From NCBI GenBank assembly GCA_902769875.1, contig CACXQV010000025.1:1-64000 (forward strand): DNA of 64,000 bases. Direction: 5' to 3'. Made by a program: the position numbers and the translations under genes. Position 1 is the first letter of the stretch. Each line of letters opens with the position of its first letter. Below the pieces are notes generated by a model. It was not told the DNA's origin. It worked only from the letters and a program-made list of their open reading frames with translations, and did no database searches. The stretch is from an uncultured Bacteroidia bacterium (GTDB lineage: Bacteria > Bacteroidota > Bacteroidia > Bacteroidales > F082). Positions 34,612-41,862 of the stretch are shown in pieces.

Positions 34612-37023
34612 TTATTTGAGTTCGGAAGCCAAATAAGGCCCTGTGACCGACTTTTTGCAATGCAACATTTGCGTCGGGGTGCCGCTGAAAATGACCTTGC
34701 CACCCATTGCGCCGCCGCCCGGACCGAGTTCGATGATGTAATCGCAAGCCTTCAGCATTTCCAAGTTGTGCTCGATGAGGAAAATGCTGTTGCCCGCCTC
34801 GACCATCGTCTCAAAAAGGTCAAGGATGCGGCGGATGTCGTTGAGGTGGAGGCCGTCGGAAGGCTCGTCCATAATGAAGATTTTGGGTTGTTTAATTGTT
34901 GATTTGTTTAACTGTTTAATTGTTGATTTGTCGCGAAAACGATTCAACGATTCAACATTCAACAATTCAACAAGATAAGAGGCCAGTTTGATGCGCTGCA
35001 ACTCGCCGCCCGAAAGCGTCGAAAGCGACTGGTTCAGATGGAGATAGCCCAAACCGACCTTGCGCAACGGTTCCAATTTTTCGGCAATGATAGTGCCTGC
35101 AAACATTTCCGAGGCTTTGTTGGCGGTCATATCCATCACCTCGGCGATGTTCATTCCTTGCACCTTATAAGATAAGACCTCGTTGGAGTAACGCAGCCCG
35201 CCGCAAGCCTCACAAACGGTTTCGATGCTGTCCATAAAGGCCATATCGCTGACAATCACGCCCTTGCCCTGGCAAACGGGACAACCTCCCTTTCCGTTGA
35301 AGGAGAACAAATCGGCCTTGGTCTTGTTGGTTTTGGCGAACAACTTGCGGATGTCGTCGGCCACTTCGAGGTAGGTGGCGGGGGTGGAGCGCAGGCTGAT
35401 GCCGATGTTTTTTTGGCTGATGTAAACGATGTCTGATTGTTTAATTGTTGGATTGTTTAATTGTTTAATTGTTGATTTGTTGTCGTGACAACAGTTCAAC
35501 GATTCAACATTCAACAATTCAACACTCTTTACAAAACATTCCATCAGCGAACTCTTTCCCGAACCGGCCACGCCCGCAATGCCGCACATCACGCCCAAGG
35601 GCAAATCGGTGGTCAAGTCCTTGATATTGTGCAAACTGACATTCTCCAAATGGAAAAAGGCTTTTGGGCGGCGCACTTGTTCCTTTATCGCGCTTGTCGC
35701 ATTGAGCGAAGTGCCTGTAAGCGTTTGACTGTGAAGCAGTTCGTTGTAACTGCCTTCAAAGACGATTTCGCCCCCAGCCATACCCGCGCCTGGACCCATA
35801 TCAATAATGTGGTCGGCTATTTTTATCATTTCCTTGTGATGCTCCACGAGGATGACCGTGTTGCCGTGGTTTTTCAGTTTCTGTACCGACTTTTGCATCA
35901 GTAGGATGTCGTGGTTGTGGAGGCCCACACTGGGTTCGTCGAGGATATACATCACGTCCGACAGCGGCGAGTTGATGTATTTTGCGATTTTGCAGCGTTG
36001 CGCCTCGCCGCCCGAAAGCGTTCCAATGGCACGGTCCAAAGTCAAATAACCCAACCCGATTTCCTCCAATGCGGCCAAGCGTTCAATCGTGGCGTGCTTG
36101 ATGTCTTCTGCAAGTTGATTGTCAATGGTTTCCATCCACTTGCGGCAGTCGGCGATGCTCATAGCAGTCACCTCGGCGATGTTCACGCCGTTGATTTTGC
36201 AGGAGCGGATTTTCTCGTTGAGGCGTGTGCCTTTGCAGTCGGGGCAGGTGCCCATCGTCAGCATCGGGTTGAGTACGGCGGCGTGGAGCAGGCCTTCCTC
36301 CGAGTTGATGATGCTGCGGTACATTCGCGGGATGAGTCCTTCGTATTTGGCGCTTTTCGGCCAGTTCGAAGGTGGGTTTTTCAGTCTGATTTGCGGCGAG
36401 TTAAGGAACAAGTCGAGTTCTTCGGGCGTGTAGTCCTTGATTTTCTTGTCGAGGTCGAAAAGACCACTGTGGGCATAGCGAATCCAGCGCCATCCGCCCT
36501 TGCCGAAAGCGATATAATGAATGGTGTCCTCGTCGTTGAGCGACTTGTCGAAGTCGACCAACTTGTGGATGTCCAACTCACGGATTTCGCCCAAGCCGGC
36601 GCAGCGCGGACAACTCCCCGATGGGTGGTTGAAAGAAAAAGCGTCAGAATAACCCACAAAAGGCTGCCCGATGCGCGAAAACAGCAGGCGAAGCAGGGCG
36701 TAAATGTCTGTGTAAGTGCCTACTGTGGAGCGGGAGTTTGAAGTTGGTTTCCTTTGCTCGATGACGATGGCAATGGGCAAATTCTCAATATCACCGACGT
36801 GAGGACGGCCATATTTGGGCAAATATTGTTGCGTGAACGATGGAAAAGTATCGTTCAGTTCCCGCCGCGACTTGGCCGCGATGGTATCAAGCACCAACGA
36901 CGACTTCCCCGAACCCGACACGCCCGTCACCACGGTAATCTGCCGCTTCGGAATCCTAACGGTGACGTGTTTCAGGTTGTTTTCGGTGGCGTCTTTGATG
37001 AGGATATAGTCTTGAACTTGCAT
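34612..37023 (-). CDS. UvrA-like ABC ATPase (short form) with in-frame repeat insertions
   Basis: 803 residues, shorter than housekeeping UvrA (about 940). Two ABC modules: Walker A GVSGSGKSSL (about 34) and GVAGSGKSSL (about 490), signature sequences TLSGGEAQRCKIA and TLSGGELQRIKLA, Walker B YILDEPSVGLH and FIMDEPSDGLH. Zinc-finger cysteines are kept (CPRCAGLG/CPDCKGTR; CPVCQGKG/CEACGG). This short class covers UvrA2 and antibiotic-resistance UvrA-like proteins. Two AT-rich repeats are translated in frame at about 34887-34971 and 35434-35525 (LLNVESLN...STIKQLN). The gene begins 12 bp after the Fic stop, so it may be co-transcribed with it. Confidence 0.9.
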   Translation of the reverse strand: MQVQDYILIKDATENNLKHVTVRIPKRQITVVTGVSGSGKSSLVLDTIAAKSRRELNDTFPSFTQQYLPKYGRPHVGDIENLPIAIVIEQRKPTSNSRSTVGTYTDIYALLRLLFSRIGQPFVGYSDAFSFNHPSGSCPRCAGLGEIRELDIHKLVDFDKSLNDEDTIHYIAFGKGGWRWIRYAHSGLFDLDKKIKDYTPEELDLFLNSPQIRLKNPPSNWPKSAKYEGLIPRMYRSIINSEEGLLHAAVLNPMLTMGTCPDCKGTRLNEKIRSCKINGVNIAEVTAMSIADCRKWMETIDNQLAEDIKHATIERLAALEEIGLGYLTLDRAIGTLSGGEAQRCKIAKYINSPLSDVMYILDEPSVGLHNHDILLMQKSVQKLKNHGNTVILVEHHKEMIKIADHIIDMGPGAGMAGGEIVFEGSYNELLHSQTLTGTSLNATSAIKEQVRRPKAFFHLENVSLHNIKDLTTDLPLGVMCGIAGVAGSGKSSLMECFVKSVELLNVESLNCCHDNKSTIKQLNNPTIKQSDIVYISQKNIGISLRSTPATYLEVADDIRKLFAKTNKTKADLFSFNGKGGCPVCQGKGVIVSDMAFMDSIETVCEACGGLRYSNEVLSYKVQGMNIAEVMDMTANKASEMFAGTIIAEKLEPLRKVGLGYLHLNQSLSTLSGGELQRIKLASYLVELLNVESLNRFRDKSTIKQLNKSTIKQPKIFIMDEPSDGLHLNDIRRILDLFETMVEAGNSIFLIEHNLEMLKACDYIIELGPGGGAMGGKVIFSGTPTQMLHCKKSVTGPYLASELK
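34887..34971. repeat. AT-rich intragenic repeat, copy 1
   Basis: TTTAATTGTTGATTTG repeats on the left, a TCGCGAAAAC centre, and TTCAACGATTCAACATTCAA on the right; the sides are roughly inverse, giving a weak hairpin. Translated as VESLNRFRDKSTIKQLNKST in the UvrA-like protein. Confidence 0.85.
35434..35525. repeat. AT-rich intragenic repeat, copy 2
   Basis: Same structure as copy 1 with a TGTCGTGACAAC centre. Translated as VESLNCCHDNKSTIKQLNNP. Partial relatives occur in the spacers at 49261-49285 and 51099-51128. Confidence 0.85.
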
Positions 37024-37035
37024 TTTGAGAATCTG

Positions 37036-37917
37036 TTAATACTTGATTTTAAAATAATTAAGAAAATCCTTGAAATTGTCCTGCGCCGTCAAGCAAGTGT
37101 CGCGCAAATAGCCGTTGATTTTGCCCCAGTTTTGGATGCCACGGTAATAGAATAGGCGCAAATCTTCTGTAATGATAAAGGGAACGACAGCGTTTTGCAA
37201 GCATTGCCAAAACAACAGCAGCCTGCCTACGCGCCCGTTGCCGTCTTGGAAAGGATGTATGCGCTTAAACTGCACGTGGAAATCCAAAATGTCATCTATG
37301 GTCAGTTGTTTTTTTGCGTTATATTCCGAAAGCAATGCCTTCATTTTTTTGTGGACTTCTTCGGGTTGCGCGGTTTCTTCCTCTCCAACGGCATTGGCAA
37401 GCCGCTTGTAATCGCCTACGGCAAACCAAGCCTTACGGCTGTCGGAGGTGTTAGTTTTCAGCAAAAGGTGAAGTTGCTTGATGTGGGTTTCCGTGAGTTT
37501 GTCGCAGGCGTGGTCGATGACATAATCGATGCAGCGGAAATGGTTGACGGTCTCCATAATGTCGTCGATGCGTGTAACTTCATTAGTGATGCCAATTGTG
37601 TTGGTCTCAAAAATGTAGCGCGTCTGTTCCTTGGTCAGTCGGCTGCCTTCGATGTGGTTGGAGTTGTAGGTCAGGTCGATTTGGACGCGGTGATAAATGC
37701 CGCCTTTCAACTTGCTTTCCTTTTGCTCGCGGAGGGCAACAAGCAGTGGCGAAGCCTTTGTCTTGCTACGTTTTGGCAAAGTGGCCTCGGCAGGAATGTT
37801 CCAAGTTTTACCAACCAAATACGCTCCTTCGATTTTGCCCTTGGCGCAATAATTGCGGGCAGTGCGCTCGCTGATACCGTATTTTTCGGCAAATTGACTG
37901 ACTGAAATGTATTCCAT
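37036..37917 (-). CDS. Fic-domain protein with N-terminal helix-turn-helix
   Basis: 293 residues. An N-terminal HTH (SVSQFAEKYGISERTARNYC) is followed by a Fic N-terminal helix with the inhibitory-type motif NSNHIEGSRLT, and the Fic catalytic motif HPFQDGNGRVGRLL, intact for AMP or other NMP transfer onto hydroxyl side chains. A C-terminal extension of about 60 residues follows. The HTH suggests autoregulation. An inverted repeat TATCGGCAA/TTGCCGATA (37919-37927 and 37963-37971) brackets its -7 box. The UvrA-like gene follows after 12 bp. Confidence 0.92.
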   Translation of the reverse strand: MEYISVSQFAEKYGISERTARNYCAKGKIEGAYLVGKTWNIPAEATLPKRSKTKASPLLVALREQKESKLKGGIYHRVQIDLTYNSNHIEGSRLTKEQTRYIFETNTIGITNEVTRIDDIMETVNHFRCIDYVIDHACDKLTETHIKQLHLLLKTNTSDSRKAWFAVGDYKRLANAVGEEETAQPEEVHKKMKALLSEYNAKKQLTIDDILDFHVQFKRIHPFQDGNGRVGRLLLFWQCLQNAVVPFIITEDLRLFYYRGIQNWGKINGYLRDTCLTAQDNFKDFLNYFKIKY

Positions 37918-37918
37918 C

Positions 37919-37971
37919 TATCGGCAAGTTTTGTCCAAAATCCGCTGCAAAGATATTGGTTTTTGCCGATA
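37919..37971 (-). promoter_or_regulatory. Fic promoter bracketed by an inverted repeat
   Basis: -7 box TATCTTTG at 37948-37955 (minus strand). Perfect 9-bp arms TATCGGCAA at 37919-37927 and TTGCCGATA at 37963-37971 lie on either side, the inner arm directly before the ATG. A repressor bound to both would block the promoter. Confidence 0.55.
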
Positions 37972-37994
37972 ACGGCATTTTTTTTGGTGAAAAA

Positions 37995-38489
37995 TCACAA
38001 AATCTCCCGTGCAATCCAAGCGCAAGCCTCGGCATCGGCCAAGGCGTGATGATGGTTGAAAAGGTGATAGCCGCAGGCTTCAGCGACGGTGTGCAGTTGA
38101 TGGTTTGGCAATCGTTTTCCAAAGTGCTTTCGCGAGGCGCGGCAAGTGCAATAAAACTGATAGTCAGGGTAATCCATTTGGTAGCAACGCATCACGGCCT
38201 TCAGGCAGCCTTCATCGAAAGGGCTGTTGTGCGCCACCAAAGGCAGGCCCTCAATAAGCGGCTCGATTTGTCGCCAGACGTATGGAAACACGGGCGCGTC
38301 CTCGGTGTCCTCCTTGGTGATACCGTGGACGAGCGTGTTCCAATAAAGATAATAGTTCGGCTCCGGCTGGATGAGGGAATAGAACGAGTCCACAAACTCG
38401 CCCTCGCGGACAATCACCACGCCCACGCTGCACACACTTGTGCGCTCGTTGTTGGCGGTCTCGAAGTCGATGGCGGCGAAGTTGTTCAT
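37995..38489 (-). CDS. DEDDh 3'-5' exonuclease (DnaQ-like)
   Basis: 164 residues. Exo I FAAIDFETANNERTSVC (D and E), Exo II VAHNSPFDEGCLKAVM, Exo III with HHHALADAEACAWIA (His and Asp), so all four acidic residues and the histidine are present. It resembles the stand-alone epsilon/DinG-like exonucleases used in repair or in mobile-element and defence operons. The start is 2 bp after the stop of the XRE regulator, so it belongs to that operon. Confidence 0.92.
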   Translation of the reverse strand: MNNFAAIDFETANNERTSVCSVGVVIVREGEFVDSFYSLIQPEPNYYLYWNTLVHGITKEDTEDAPVFPYVWRQIEPLIEGLPLVAHNSPFDEGCLKAVMRCYQMDYPDYQFYCTCRASRKHFGKRLPNHQLHTVAEACGYHLFNHHHALADAEACAWIAREIL

Positions 38490-38491
38490 AA

Positions 38492-38803
38492 TCAGGCCAA
38501 AACAGGTTCTTCCCGTTCATTGATAACCGTTAAGATATTCTCTCCCAAAGCAATCGAAATCTTGCAAAGCGTGGCCAAAGTCATATTGTGTGTTCCTGAT
38601 AGCCAACGGCTTACTTCGGTTTCTGTCTTACCCATCAGCCGCGCAAATTCCTTCTGCGACATACCTTTTTCCTCAAGAATATCGTAGATGCGATTGGCGA
38701 TGGCCACGGAAAGTTCCATCTGCATCTTCATTTCAGGAGTTATCGTACTCCTGATTTCATCCATAATCCGATTCGTTTTCATCACTTTGTTTTTAATCGT
38801 CAA
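38492..38803 (-). CDS. XRE-family antitoxin/regulator
   Basis: 103 residues from 38803, or 96 from ATG 38782 (MKTNRIMDEI). Helix-turn-helix at about 48-75: KGMSQKEFARLMGKTETEVS, then RWLSGTHNMTLATLCKISIA. It follows the 163-residue putative toxin with a short overlap (11 bp for the longer start) and precedes the exonuclease by 2 bp. The toxin-first order and the HTH suggest a HigA-like antitoxin. Confidence 0.85.
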   Translation of the reverse strand: MTIKNKVMKTNRIMDEIRSTITPEMKMQMELSVAIANRIYDILEEKGMSQKEFARLMGKTETEVSRWLSGTHNMTLATLCKISIALGENILTVINEREEPVLA

Positions 38804-39284
38804 TCGTGAAAGTCAGCGTACCGAGTAGTTTCGTTCCCGAAACGGTGATGATTTTACGCTTTTCCAATTGTTTCAATTGAATGTCAATTTTTTGAAGCGT
38901 TTCAACGCATTTGTTTAAAATGGCATCTTCCTCGTAAGTTGCGGTTGATTTTAAGCCTCCATTGCCAAGAATCAGCACTTTTGCATTGATATTCAGCAAA
39001 TAAAGACGGAGGGAGGTGCTTTCTAAATGAGAAGGCAAAGCCATAACGCGGTCTCTTCGAGTACCTTCGTAGCGGAAATGTCTGTCTTCGGCACCATCTC
39101 TTTTGATAATGTCAAGGCGATAGACCAATTGGGCGACATCATTAGGATAATCATCCTTAAACGCAAGCAGGAATTTCTCAAATTCAGAGTATTCTTCTCC
39201 TTCAAAATGAGGAGAATACAAACTAACCTTGTTTCCGTCTTCCAATAATTCTATTAGCAGATTCCTTTCCATAGGATAACTCAA
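38793..39284 (-). CDS. Putative HigB-like toxin
   Basis: 163 residues from 39284; ATG 39272 (MERNLLIELL) is also possible and better spaced from the -7 box. The core LPSHLESTSLRLYLLNINAK, VLILGNGGLKSTATY resembles HigB/RelE-fold toxins (strand, strand, GGxKS turn). No catalytic proof is visible. Position directly before an XRE gene supports a toxin-antitoxin pair. The long N-terminus (EFEKFLLAFKDDYPNDV) is unusual for HigB. Confidence 0.6.
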   Translation of the reverse strand: MSYPMERNLLIELLEDGNKVSLYSPHFEGEEYSEFEKFLLAFKDDYPNDVAQLVYRLDIIKRDGAEDRHFRYEGTRRDRVMALPSHLESTSLRLYLLNINAKVLILGNGGLKSTATYEEDAILNKCVETLQKIDIQLKQLEKRKIITVSGTKLLGTLTFTIDD

Positions 39285-39292
39285 TTATGCTG

Positions 39293-39300
39293 CAAAAATA
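39293..39300 (-). promoter_or_regulatory. -7 element for the toxin-XRE-exonuclease operon
   Basis: TATTTTTG on the minus strand, only 8 nt before ATG 39284 and 20 nt before ATG 39272, favouring the second start. Confidence 0.55.
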
Positions 39301-39349
39301 AACATAAAAGTTGATTTAATCCGTTTTTGTTTGTAATTTGAAAAAATGC

Positions 39350-40264
39350 TCAACTTTTTTCGGGATAATAATTGTTCCACATCCGTTTCACCGTTTCGGC
39401 CACCTCATTCCGCAGCCAAAGCGGTTCCAGCACTTCAAGCGCGTCGCCGTTCCAGAGGAGTTCTTGCTGGAAATCGAAGGTCGGGCGGACTTGCAGGGTG
39501 AAAATGCTGTGGTCGGCGTTGCGCTCGGTTTCTTTTTGGCTTGGGTGCAAAGGCAAGGAACGCAGGTAGTTGGCTTGGTTGGCACTAACCTTAATCTTCA
39601 CCGTTTCTATTCCGGTTCCGTCGCCACGGATGACACCGAAACAGCCCTCAAAATAGACCTCTGGACTGAAATCCTTGGGATAGGAAAAAGGCTCGTCCGT
39701 CAGTTGGGCATCCAAAACGCGGTCCAAGGAATAGATGCGGATTTTGCCTTCATAAACGCTGTTGCCGACCAAATACCAGCGTTGGCGAAACAGTTTCACA
39801 CAATAAGGTGCCACCCTGAAAGTGCTTTCGTGTTCTCTCCAATAACCCTTGTAGGTGATTTCCAACACTTTGCTTTTCTTCATCGCGGCCATCACCGTGT
39901 CCAAAAAGTCCTGTCCCGATGGTATGTTTTCAAGCAAAATGCGGTCGCTGAGCGACTTGTTTTCAAGTAGTGTGTTGCTGGCCGACATACTGTTGAGCAG
40001 CCAGCGTTGCAGGCTGTCGTCCTCAAGTGCCTCGCGGTTCTCGATGTAGTATCGGTCGCCGTCGCTCTTGTCGCACATTATGACGAGGCCAAACATCTCT
40101 TCCACCGTGTTTTTCCAAGTGTGGAACGTGCGGCGCGGAATCTCCAGACCCTCGCTCAAATCGGTTTCGAGCCACCTGCGGTTGATTTCCCTCAGGGTGA
40201 TTTTCTTGGCTTTGTAGAGCGTTTCGACGAGCCAGACGTATTTGTTGATTTGGTTTTTGGACAT
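39350..40264 (-). CDS. WYL-domain transcriptional regulator
   Basis: 304 residues. N-terminal winged HTH (TLREINRRWLETDLSEGLEI, PRRTFHTWKNTVEEM) and a WYL domain (about 125-200, with YKGYWREHESTFRVAPYCVK and RQRWYLVGNS), then a WCX C-terminal region. WYL proteins often control defence genes and bind nucleotides or single-stranded DNA. It starts 5 bp after the PD-(D/E)XK nuclease stop, so the two form one operon. Confidence 0.9.
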   Translation of the reverse strand: MSKNQINKYVWLVETLYKAKKITLREINRRWLETDLSEGLEIPRRTFHTWKNTVEEMFGLVIMCDKSDGDRYYIENREALEDDSLQRWLLNSMSASNTLLENKSLSDRILLENIPSGQDFLDTVMAAMKKSKVLEITYKGYWREHESTFRVAPYCVKLFRQRWYLVGNSVYEGKIRIYSLDRVLDAQLTDEPFSYPKDFSPEVYFEGCFGVIRGDGTGIETVKIKVSANQANYLRSLPLHPSQKETERNADHSIFTLQVRPTFDFQQELLWNGDALEVLEPLWLRNEVAETVKRMWNNYYPEKS

Positions 40265-40269
40265 GCAAG

Positions 40270-41436
40270 TTAATCGTTTTGGATTTCATATAGAATAGCA
40301 TAACCGAGTCTTAGTAAAGGGCAATTTTCATCAATGGTTTCAGAGATAATTTCAGGTAGTTTCGATAAATCATCAACAGGAATAAACATACTTGAAAAAT
40401 GCCACCATTCTTTTCCTTTTTTTTCATTCCTAAAAACACCTTCAGATTTGAAGGCATCAAGCAAAGCTATATATTTCTCTAATGAGGCTTCTACTTTCTT
40501 TTTAATGTCACTTTGAATTTCAAGAACAATATGAATATGTGGAAGTTCGCCAACATTTGGCCGTAAAATACTATTCTTGAAAAAAACGGTCAACATCATT
40601 TGATTGTTTTTCTTGAAAATGTATTTCACATACTCTTCTCCTCTATCTGTTTTTTCAGATTTTGGAATCAAATTAAGTCTATTGATGTGGTCTTTTATTG
40701 GCGACTTATCCTTGCACTCCATCACCAACATCAAATAGTCTTTGACATGTCTGTAAATATCATGAATTTTGAAAATCTTTTGCCTATTTTCTTCTTTGAT
40801 AAAAAAAGCAGCTACTTCTTTGTCAATCATATTGGTATGGTTTTTAATGTTTTTGTAAAACTCTTGTAACAGAAATAGATAATAAGGATTTGCACAAGGC
40901 GAATACTTTGGTAAATTTGCCAACACTGTTTCAAGTAAATCCAGATGTGTAATGCTGTAATACTTGCCACCAGATTTTAAACTTGTATTGCGATAGTTTT
41001 TCAATCCTAATACAAGAACAAGTATTTCGCTGAACCCCTGCTTTTTAATACTTTCATAATAATTATCAAGGTTGTTATTCAATGAATGATAAACCTTGTT
41101 TTCAATAATAATTGCATTCTTTTTGAATTTGTCATATAGAAAAAGGTCTATTCGCTCGTTTCCATCAACAACATATTCTCGTCTAACAGTAAACTCAACA
41201 AGAAACTCGTTATCAATGTGTAATACTTGTTCAAGGCTCCTGATAAACAAGTCTTTCAAGCCGTGTTCTTCATTTATTTTAAAGAAAAACTTATAAATAT
41301 CAGACCACATGTTTTCGTGGTGCTTAATCCCTGTTATATCCATCAAAGACCTTTGCCAACCTTTGTGTTTTGGAATGTCGTCAAGTATTAGGCTATCCAA
41401 CCATTCTTTACAGTTATTAATTGTGTTTTCTGTCAT
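40270..41436 (-). CDS. PD-(D/E)XK nuclease-family protein
   Basis: 388 residues. N-terminal half has the nuclease core: FTVRREYVVDGNERIDLFLY followed by KKNAIIIENKVY, i.e. D...E-x-K, as in the PDDEXK_4 family. Further on KGGKYYSITHLDLLETVLAN and a C-terminal region with ends EIISETIDENCPLLRLGYAI. Base use is clearly more AT rich than the flanking genes, a sign of transfer. The promoter TAATTTTG is at 41460-41467. The WYL gene follows after 5 bp. Likely a defence nuclease; no partner methylase is present. Confidence 0.85.
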   Translation of the reverse strand: MTENTINNCKEWLDSLILDDIPKHKGWQRSLMDITGIKHHENMWSDIYKFFFKINEEHGLKDLFIRSLEQVLHIDNEFLVEFTVRREYVVDGNERIDLFLYDKFKKNAIIIENKVYHSLNNNLDNYYESIKKQGFSEILVLVLGLKNYRNTSLKSGGKYYSITHLDLLETVLANLPKYSPCANPYYLFLLQEFYKNIKNHTNMIDKEVAAFFIKEENRQKIFKIHDIYRHVKDYLMLVMECKDKSPIKDHINRLNLIPKSEKTDRGEEYVKYIFKKNNQMMLTVFFKNSILRPNVGELPHIHIVLEIQSDIKKKVEASLEKYIALLDAFKSEGVFRNEKKGKEWWHFSSMFIPVDDLSKLPEIISETIDENCPLLRLGYAILYEIQND

Positions 41437-41459
41437 AATGCTTATTTGTGTTTTCGATG

Positions 41460-41467
41460 CAAAATTA
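41460..41467 (-). promoter_or_regulatory. -7 element for the nuclease-WYL operon
   Basis: TAATTTTG on the minus strand, 23 nt upstream of ATG 41436. Confidence 0.55.
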
Positions 41468-41823
41468 GCAAAAACTATCCAAAATAATACTGAAAATCCA
41501 CATCAACCACTATGTTGATATTATACTCCCGTACACGCTGCAAAGAAAACGAAAGCCTGTGCCAAATCGCAGCACAGGTTCAAAGTTTTTTCCGAAAAAA
41601 CCAATAAACCTTTCGTGCCGAAATAAGTCTTGTTTTTTCGTCAGGATGCTGTACCTTACAAAGGAATTCCCGCCGCAAAAGCCCAAAACGAGAATGACCA
41701 CCAACATACCTAACGAGACTTCCACTTGGCTGGAGCTATGCGTTCAGGATGAGCTGGAAAAGACGGCTGTATGCTTGGGCTTAATCCAGCAGCAAAAGAT
41801 GCTTGAACTTTTGCATCCATTTT
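41468..41823. other. Intergenic stretch without a secure gene
   Basis: A hairpin with arms CCTGTGC and GCACAGG (41556-41578) is followed after 9 nt by a T run, a weak plus-strand terminator. A 44-codon plus-strand frame at 41695-41829 (MTTNIPNETSTWLELCVQDE...) could be a small protein or chance. Confidence 0.4.
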
Positions 41824-41854
41824 TTTGATTGGATGGCCAAAATGTCTATTTTTG
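41824..41854 (+). promoter_or_regulatory. Promoter for the GH20 gene
   Basis: TTTG at 41824-41827, a 19-bp spacer and TATTTTTG at 41847-41854 form a near-perfect Bacteroidota promoter. The ATG at 41863 follows 8 nt later, which rules out the in-frame ATG at 41803. Confidence 0.8.
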
Positions 41855-41862
41855 CAACCGTT

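Noticed and set aside
41803-41862. Upstream start for the GH20 gene
   Set aside because: A near-perfect promoter lies between 41824 and 41854, and the lipoprotein signal begins at 41863.
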